DNA from: JAYENY01 sp964563465
GTDB taxonomy: Bacteria; Patescibacteriota; Minisyncoccia; Minisyncoccales; PEYH01
NCBI GenBank assembly: GCA_964563465.1
Contig: CAZLVZ010000010.1
Coordinates: forward strand, 1 to 17,709
Reading direction: 5' to 3'
Length of the DNA stretch: 17,709 nucleotides
Shown here: one piece after another, positions 13,889 through 17,709 of the stretch
Numbering within the stretch: position 1 is the stretch's first letter
Layout: each line of letters starts with the position of its first letter
Program-made: the position numbers and the translations under genes
The notes under the pieces: generated by a model
Told to the model about the DNA's origin: nothing
The model's input: only the letters and a program-made list of their open reading frames with translations
Database searches by the model: none

Positions 13889-15031
13889 ATGCCAAAAGAT
13901 TACAAGAAAATTTTAGAAAAATTGCTTTTTTTAACTATTGAACAGGGAGCTTCCGATTTACATTTTTCTTCTGGTAAAAAGCCAATTTTAAGAATTGACA
14001 GCGAACTTGTTGTTTTAGATAAAGAGGAAACAATTTTTTCAGACGATGTTGTATCCTTAGTGAAATTATTACTATCACAGAATTATTCTGAAGATAGGTT
14101 TGAAAAATTTTTGAGAGAAAGAGAAATTGATTTTTCTTTTGATTTATGGAAAAACGGGAAAGAAGATGAATCTGCATCATTATCGGTTAAGAATGGACTG
14201 ACAATGGGACGCTTTCGTGGCAATGCCTATTTCCAACAGGGCAAAGTAAGTTGTTCTTTGCGTCTAATATCAACTAAAATTCGCACAATTGATGAATTAA
14301 ACTTACCTCCAGTTTTAGATTTATTTGCTAAAGCTCACCAAGGCCTCGTTTTAATTACTGGTCCATCTAGTCATGGTAAATCTACGACCTTAGCTGCTTT
14401 AATTGATTCTATTAATCATAGCAGAAGAAGCCATATTATTACGATTGAAGATCCAGTTGAGTATATTTTTGAAGACGATTTATCTATCATTGACCAAAGA
14501 GAGGTCTTCAGCGATACACTTTCTTTTGCTCGCGCTCTTCGTTCCACCTTTCGTCAAGACCCGGATGTTATTATGGTTGGAGAGATGCGCGATCCAGAAA
14601 CGATAGCAATAGCTATTTCAGCGGCCGAAACAGGACACTTAGTTTTTGCCACACTTCATACTAATTCAGCATCACAGACTATTCATCGTATTGTTGATAG
14701 CTTTGACGGTCCTAGTCAGAGACAAGTTAGGGCGCAATTATCGAGTTCTTTACTGGGCATTATTTCACAACGGTTGATTCCGAAAATAAAGGGTGGTTTG
14801 ATTCCGGCCACAGAAATTATTTTTAATAATTCGGCTATAGCAAATCTGATAAGAGAGAACAAAATTCATGAGATTCCGATTGTAATAGAAACTTCTTTAG
14901 AAGAGGGAATGATTTCTCTTAACAGATCGTTAGCGTCACTTATTCAGAGTAAAGAGATTACTAAAGAGTCGGCTTTTAAATTTTCTGTAAATCCTGATGG
15001 TTTGAAGGCTTTAATCGGCGAAAGATTATAA
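13889..15031 (+). CDS. pilT: type IV pilus retraction ATPase PilT
   Basis: PilT is the hexameric motor that depolymerises the pilus, powering retraction, twitching and DNA uptake. The 380 residues show the N-terminal GASDLHFSSGKKPILRI block (20-36), Walker A GPSSHGKST (158-166), the Asp box TIEDPVEY (185-192), Walker B VIMVGE (227-232), AAETGHLVFATLHT (245-258) and the PilT-specific segment SAIANLIRENK, equivalent to the AIRNLIRE box. The zinc cysteines of PilB are absent. Walker A differs from the usual GPTGSGKST by having Ser-His before GK; the essential G-K-S is kept, so it should bind ATP. It starts 2 nt after the response regulator stop. pilC follows after 10 nt. Confidence 0.94.
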   Translation: MPKDYKKILEKLLFLTIEQGASDLHFSSGKKPILRIDSELVVLDKEETIFSDDVVSLVKLLLSQNYSEDRFEKFLREREIDFSFDLWKNGKEDESASLSVKNGLTMGRFRGNAYFQQGKVSCSLRLISTKIRTIDELNLPPVLDLFAKAHQGLVLITGPSSHGKSTTLAALIDSINHSRRSHIITIEDPVEYIFEDDLSIIDQREVFSDTLSFARALRSTFRQDPDVIMVGEMRDPETIAIAISAAETGHLVFATLHTNSASQTIHRIVDSFDGPSQRQVRAQLSSSLLGIISQRLIPKIKGGLIPATEIIFNNSAIANLIRENKIHEIPIVIETSLEEGMISLNRSLASLIQSKEITKESAFKFSVNPDGLKALIGERL

Positions 15032-15041
15032 ATCATATTTT

Positions 15042-16253
15042 ATGAAGTTTAATTATCAAACGAGAACAAAAGATGGATTAGTTCAGGCTGGCGTTATGGA
15101 TGTTAATTCAAAAAAAGAAGCCGTATCTCTTTTACAAAAAGAGGGGCTCTTTGTTACTCATTTAGAGGCGATAGAATTAAAGCCCTTTTATTCTCGTCAG
15201 TTTGAATTTCTTGGAAAGGCTAAGAAAAAAGACGTAATGATGTTCTGTCGTCAGCTCTCTATGATGCTTAAATCAGGAGTTGGTTTAGTTGAATCATTAA
15301 GAGCTCTAGCCACACAGGTTGAAAAGAAAAGTTTTCAAGGACAGATTTTAAAAGTAGCAATAGAGGTTGAAGGTGGTGTCTATTTTTCTGAAGCATTAGC
15401 GAAATTTCCAGAAGTTTTTTCTAATTTTTTTATTAATATTATAAAATCGGGGGAGGCAACGGGCAAGCTTTCAGAAACACTTAACTATCTTGCCCAACAT
15501 TTAGAGAGAGAATATACGCTTGTGAGTAAGGTAAAAAGTGGCATGACTTATCCTGCCTTTATCTCGGTTATTTTTCTGGGTATGGGTGTTTTCGGCATTT
15601 TCTTTGTTTTGCCTTCGTTCAAGGAAACCTTTAGTTCACTAGATGTAGAGTTACCAATTATAACACGAATGGTTTTGGGTTTTGGAGATTTTGCAACAAA
15701 ATGGTGGTGGGCCATGTTATTAGTTATAACTTTAATAGTTCTTTTTGTTTGGAAATATTCAAAGACGAAAGAAGGAAAAGAAGTTCTTGGTCGTTCATCT
15801 TTAAAAATTCCCTTAATTGGTCCTGTGGCAAAAAAGATTCAATTGGCCAGATTTACCGAAAACCTTTCTACATTGATTTTGGCTGGACTTCCAATCACCC
15901 AAGCGTTAGAAATAATAGGTAGTGCTACCAGCAATGTAATTTATCAAAGAATTATTTTAGATGCCCAAGAGGGCGTAAGAAGAGGGGAGGCAATGAGCTC
16001 TGTTCTAGAAAAAAATCCTAAATATATTCCTAATTTAGTGATTCAAATGATGCGTGTTGGAGAAAGAACTGGTCAATTAGATGAAGCACTAATGAATGTG
16101 GCTAGTTTTTATCAAGCAGAGGTTAACAGAAGAATAGATGGATTGGTTGATATTATTGAACCAATTTTAATAGTATTTTTGGGAGGAATGATTGCTGGAT
16201 TAATGATTTCAATTATCGTTCCCGTTTATAAAGGGATGTCATCTGGATTTTAA
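15042..16253 (+). CDS. pilC: type IV pilus inner-membrane platform protein PilC (GspF family)
   Basis: The 403-residue protein has an N-terminal cytosolic part (FNYQTRTKDGLVQAGVMDVNSKKEAVSLL) and two T2SSF domains, at about 60-185 and 265-390. The first contains FCRQLSMMLKSGVGLVESLRAL and IIKSGEATGKLSETLNYLAQHLERE; the second repeats the plan with FTENLSTLILAGLPITQALEII and MMRVGERTGQLDEALMNVASFY. Membrane helices are near 168-190, 213-235 and 370-395. PilC is the membrane platform on which PilB and PilT act. The last 25 coding bases and the following 30 bases recur after the scaffold gap. No Shine-Dalgarno sequence; T-rich leader. Confidence 0.96.
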   Translation: MKFNYQTRTKDGLVQAGVMDVNSKKEAVSLLQKEGLFVTHLEAIELKPFYSRQFEFLGKAKKKDVMMFCRQLSMMLKSGVGLVESLRALATQVEKKSFQGQILKVAIEVEGGVYFSEALAKFPEVFSNFFINIIKSGEATGKLSETLNYLAQHLEREYTLVSKVKSGMTYPAFISVIFLGMGVFGIFFVLPSFKETFSSLDVELPIITRMVLGFGDFATKWWWAMLLVITLIVLFVWKYSKTKEGKEVLGRSSLKIPLIGPVAKKIQLARFTENLSTLILAGLPITQALEIIGSATSNVIYQRIILDAQEGVRRGEAMSSVLEKNPKYIPNLVIQMMRVGERTGQLDEALMNVASFYQAEVNRRIDGLVDIIEPILIVFLGGMIAGLMISIIVPVYKGMSSGF

Positions 16254-16285
16254 GTTATACACAGGTGGCAATTGCTTGAAAAGGA
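16231..16285 (+). repeat. 55-nt sequence left of the scaffold gap, duplicated on its right side
   Basis: This segment (end of pilC plus 32 nt of spacer) is identical to 16386-16440. Exact duplication directly on both sides of a 100-N run is what results when two overlapping contigs are joined without merging the overlap. I treat it as an assembly artefact, not a biological repeat. Confidence 0.85.
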
Positions 16286-16385
16286 NNNNNNNNNNNNNNN
16301 NNNNNNNNNNNNNNNNNNNNNNNNNNNNNNNNNNNNNNNNNNNNNNNNNNNNNNNNNNNNNNNNNNNNNNNNNNNNNNNNNNNNN
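16286..16385. other. scaffold gap of 100 N
   Basis: Exactly 100 undetermined bases, the conventional placeholder for a gap of unknown size. Because the flanks are identical over 55 nt, the true gap is probably zero and the real pilC-to-pilin spacer about 106 nt. Confidence 0.97.
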
Positions 16386-16440
16386 AAGGGATGTCATCTG
16401 GATTTTAAGTTATACACAGGTGGCAATTGCTTGAAAAGGA
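16386..16440 (+). repeat. 55-nt sequence right of the scaffold gap, copy of 16231-16285
   Basis: Identical to the sequence left of the gap, including the last codons and stop of pilC. It should not be read as a second pilC fragment. It does carry the -35 box of the promoter proposed for the pilin genes. Confidence 0.85.
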
Positions 16441-16455
16441 GATTTAGAGTAAAAT
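16427..16455 (+). promoter_or_regulatory. candidate promoter of the tandem pilin genes
   Basis: TTGCTT (16427-16432) and TAAAAT (16450-16455) are 17 nt apart and would give a leader of roughly 50 nt before the first pilin. A separate promoter would suit pilins, which are needed in far larger amounts than the assembly proteins. The -35 box lies in the sequence duplicated across the scaffold gap. Confidence 0.45.
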
Positions 16456-16514
16456 TAATAAGTGAGATTAAAAACAAACTAAAGGTCGTAAAGAGAATAT
16501 TAAATTATAAGAAT

Positions 16515-16979
16515 ATGAAATCTAAAAAAGGCTTTACTTTAATTGAATTATTGGTGGTTATTGCTATTATTGGCATTTTAGCTGCCATTGTTCTTGTTTC
16601 TTTGCGAGGAGCGCCTAATCGAGCCAAGGATGCTCGTATTAAATCAGCGATGAATCAGGTAAGAACACAAGCAGAATTGATTGCAGCAGAAGAAGGTAGT
16701 ACTGGTTACGCTGGACTATGTTCTTCGGCGACGAGCTTAGATGTTACTCGTGACGAGTTAGATGCTCTTCAAGACGACATTGCAAAACAACAAGGGTTGA
16801 CTTCAGCCACCGTTAATTTAAAGTGTTACGATACAACAACTGATTATTGCGTTTCAGCGGAGCTCTTAACTCCGGATTCTGCTGACGCTACTATATATTT
16901 TTGCGTTGACAGCACCGGTAGAGTCGTTTCAAACGCAGTAGCTACTGCATGCACGGCCGATGGAGACGATTGTCAATAA
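16515..16979 (+). CDS. type IV prepilin, cysteine-rich, first of two
   Basis: The 154-residue protein has the class III signal KSKKGFTLIELLVVIAIIG: a short basic leader, cleavage after Gly6, Phe7 as first mature residue and the conserved glutamate at mature position 5 (Glu11). The hydrophobic helix continues to about residue 30. The globular part has six cysteines (69, 104, 112, 130, 146, 153), including C-x7-C in KCYDTTTDYCVSAELL and YFCVDSTG. It should be processed by the prepilin peptidase and assembled into the fibre. I start at the ATG at 16515. A longer frame from 16272 runs through the N gap and duplicated bases and is not real. A second, related pilin follows after 17 nt. Confidence 0.94.
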   Translation: MKSKKGFTLIELLVVIAIIGILAAIVLVSLRGAPNRAKDARIKSAMNQVRTQAELIAAEEGSTGYAGLCSSATSLDVTRDELDALQDDIAKQQGLTSATVNLKCYDTTTDYCVSAELLTPDSADATIYFCVDSTGRVVSNAVATACTADGDDCQ

Positions 16980-16996
16980 TTAATTAATTGAGTTTT

Positions 16997-17446
16997 ATGT
17001 CAGTGCAGAAATTGTTTAAAACAAAAAAAGGATTTACTTTGATTGAAGTTTTAATAGTAGTAGCTATTATTGGTATTTTAGCTACGATTGTGACCGTTTC
17101 TTTAAGAGAAGCGTCAGATAGGGGGAGAAATACTAAAATAATTGCGGGAGTTGTTCAGACAAGAAAGATTGCAGAAGATATGTATCTTCAAAAAGCGAAT
17201 GGTTATCTGTCTTTATGTGATGGTTCGGGAGGACCAGGTAGCAACGTGGACTTACAAACAATTGAGGCAGATGTTGGAGGATTTGAGAAAACGCTCAATT
17301 GCTATTCATCGCAATATCATTATTGCGTGAGCGTTCAACTAACGGGAGAAGGCGCAAACTATTTTTGTATTGATGACCATGGCAACAATATTGAATCCGC
17401 CACCGAAGATTGTGGTTGTGGCGTAGGTAGTATCAGTTGCGAATAG
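16997..17446 (+). CDS. type IV prepilin, cysteine-rich, second of two
   Basis: The 149-residue prepilin has leader MSVQKLFKTKKG, cleavage after Gly12, mature Phe13 and Glu17 at mature position 5, followed by the hydrophobic helix (VLIVVAIIGILATIVTVSL). Seven cysteines (74, 102, 110, 124, 139, 141, 148) lie in the globular part. NCYSSQYHYCVSVQL and NYFCIDDHG line up with the first pilin, so the two are paralogues. The C-terminal CGCG segment is extra. I use the ATG at 16997 instead of an upstream in-frame TTG at 16988, because it gives a normal-length leader. It may be the major or a minor pilin; the sequence does not decide. A strong terminator follows 24 nt after the stop. Confidence 0.92.
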   Translation: MSVQKLFKTKKGFTLIEVLIVVAIIGILATIVTVSLREASDRGRNTKIIAGVVQTRKIAEDMYLQKANGYLSLCDGSGGPGSNVDLQTIEADVGGFEKTLNCYSSQYHYCVSVQLTGEGANYFCIDDHGNNIESATEDCGCGVGSISCE

Positions 17447-17470
17447 AATGATATAGGAAGATATAATTTA

Positions 17471-17508
17471 AAGAGGCCTCCTCGTTTTTTGAGGAGGTTT
17501 CTTGTTTC
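17471..17508 (+). terminator. strong intrinsic terminator after the pilin genes
   Basis: AAGAGGCCTCCTC (17471-17483) pairs with GAGGAGGTTTCTT (17491-17503) over 13 positions, two of them G-U, around the loop GTTTTTT. The stem core CCTCCTC/GAGGAGG is perfect and is followed by a T-rich run. It would end the pilin transcript and, in part, the whole pilus operon. Confidence 0.8.
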
Positions 17509-17554
17509 CACCCTTGCCCATGCTCAACTTTCCACCACTGCTTTCTCTTTTTCC

Positions 17555-17653
17555 CCCGCTCCCGCCCTCTCCACACTCAACTTCCCGCTCCCGCCCTCTC
17601 CTTTTCCCCCGTTCCCGCTCCCGCTCTCTCCCAGTAGGGGAGGGCGGGAGCGG
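17555..17653. repeat. GC-rich repeat cluster ending in a long hairpin
   Basis: The 18-mer CCCGCTCCCGCCCTCTCC occurs exactly at 17555-17572 and 17584-17601, with one change at 17614-17631, and in inverted, slightly shortened form at 17637-17653. The last two form a hairpin: 17615-17632 pairs with 17637-17653 over 17 pairs with one bulged T and an AGTA loop. One strand is almost purely pyrimidine and the base composition is far more GC-rich than the neighbouring genes. There is no T run after the hairpin, so it is not a standard terminator. It lies between the pilin terminator and the putative pilD start. Confidence 0.75.
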
Positions 17654-17661
17654 ATAAATCA

Positions 17662-17709
17662 ATGACAATTATTTATCTACCAATATTCATATTCGGTCTT
17701 ATAATTGGT
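17662..17709 (+). CDS. pilD: start of a membrane protein, probably prepilin peptidase PilD, cut by window edge
   Basis: An ATG at 17662 opens a frame of 16 codons to the window end, MTIIYLPIFIFGLIIG, a hydrophobic segment. Prepilin peptidases commonly begin with such a helix leading into G-x-x-x-GSFLNVV; the visible GLIIG fits that entrance exactly where the window stops. Position directly after two prepilins in a pilus cluster that otherwise lacks its peptidase supports the call. Sixteen residues cannot prove it, and another membrane protein remains possible. The only Shine-Dalgarno-like bases (GGGAG, 17646-17650) are inside the right arm of the upstream hairpin. Confidence 0.5.
   Translation, partial: MTIIYLPIFIFGLIIG

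Noticed and set aside
16272..16514. Long N-terminal extension of the first pilin through the N run
   Set aside because: It consists of a run of unknown residues and a frame-shifted reading of the duplicated pilC end. The ATG at 16515 gives a perfect class III signal.
17555..17653. CRISPR array
   Set aside because: The repeats are short, low-complexity, irregularly spaced and partly inverted, with no unique spacers of constant length and no cas genes.
17468..17668. 66-residue minus-strand open frame rich in Arg, Glu and Gly
   Set aside because: It is a low-complexity reading of the GC-rich repeat region and the terminator, with no plausible protein features.

Overview
The window is AT-rich (by eye roughly one third G+C), densely packed and uses the standard bacterial code with TGA as a stop. 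The gene set (a type IV pilus cluster without a secretin, PrsW, TsaD with lysine-rich insertions, many genes with no Shine-Dalgarno sequence, tRNA genes mostly without encoded CCA) suggests a Candidate Phyla Radiation / Patescibacteria genome, probably Parcubacteria-like. This placement is inferred from gene content and style; no rRNA gene is present to confirm it. The sequence is a scaffold: a run of 100 N at 16286-16385 is flanked by the same 55 bases on both sides.

Left part (1-4132). A minus-strand operon reads tsaD, then prsW, then a small heat-shock protein (Hsp20) gene cut by the window edge. Divergent from it are tRNA-Glu(TTC) and, 21 nt downstream, a membrane-bound family 2 glycosyltransferase.

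Middle (4164-9008). recG lies on the minus strand immediately behind tRNA-Arg(GCG), with only the discriminator base and one more nucleotide between the tRNA body and the ATG. Divergent from it are tRNA-Ser(GCT) and tRNA-Ser(TGA). Directly behind tRNA-Ser(TGA) sits a compact two-gene type II restriction-modification system, an MjaI-like endonuclease followed by an N4-cytosine-type methyltransferase. On its far side, at 8287-8311, is a decayed copy of the 3' end of the same tRNA-Ser gene. The 1.7-kb cassette therefore looks like a tRNA-targeted insertion that carries no integrase. comF (comFC), a competence-type phosphoribosyltransferase, follows on the minus strand.

Right part (9065-17709). 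A type IV pilus cluster runs on the plus strand: pilM, pilN, pilO, a short PilP-like membrane protein, pilB, a CheY-like response regulator, pilT, pilC, two tandem cysteine-rich prepilins, a strong intrinsic terminator, a GC-rich repeat region ending in a long hairpin, and the first 16 codons of what is probably the prepilin peptidase pilD. PilM/N/O and the PilP-like protein would form the inner-membrane alignment complex, PilC the platform, PilB and PilT the extension and retraction motors, the two prepilins the fibre, and PilD would process them. Together with the divergent comF this would suit DNA uptake or surface attachment.

The points most worth following are the restriction-modification cassette bounded by tRNA-Ser 3' ends, the nearly leaderless recG behind a tRNA, the widespread lack of Shine-Dalgarno sequences combined with a T just before the start codon, the paired cysteine-rich pilins, and the GC-rich hairpin before pilD. 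No stretch longer than 300 bases lacks a gene.
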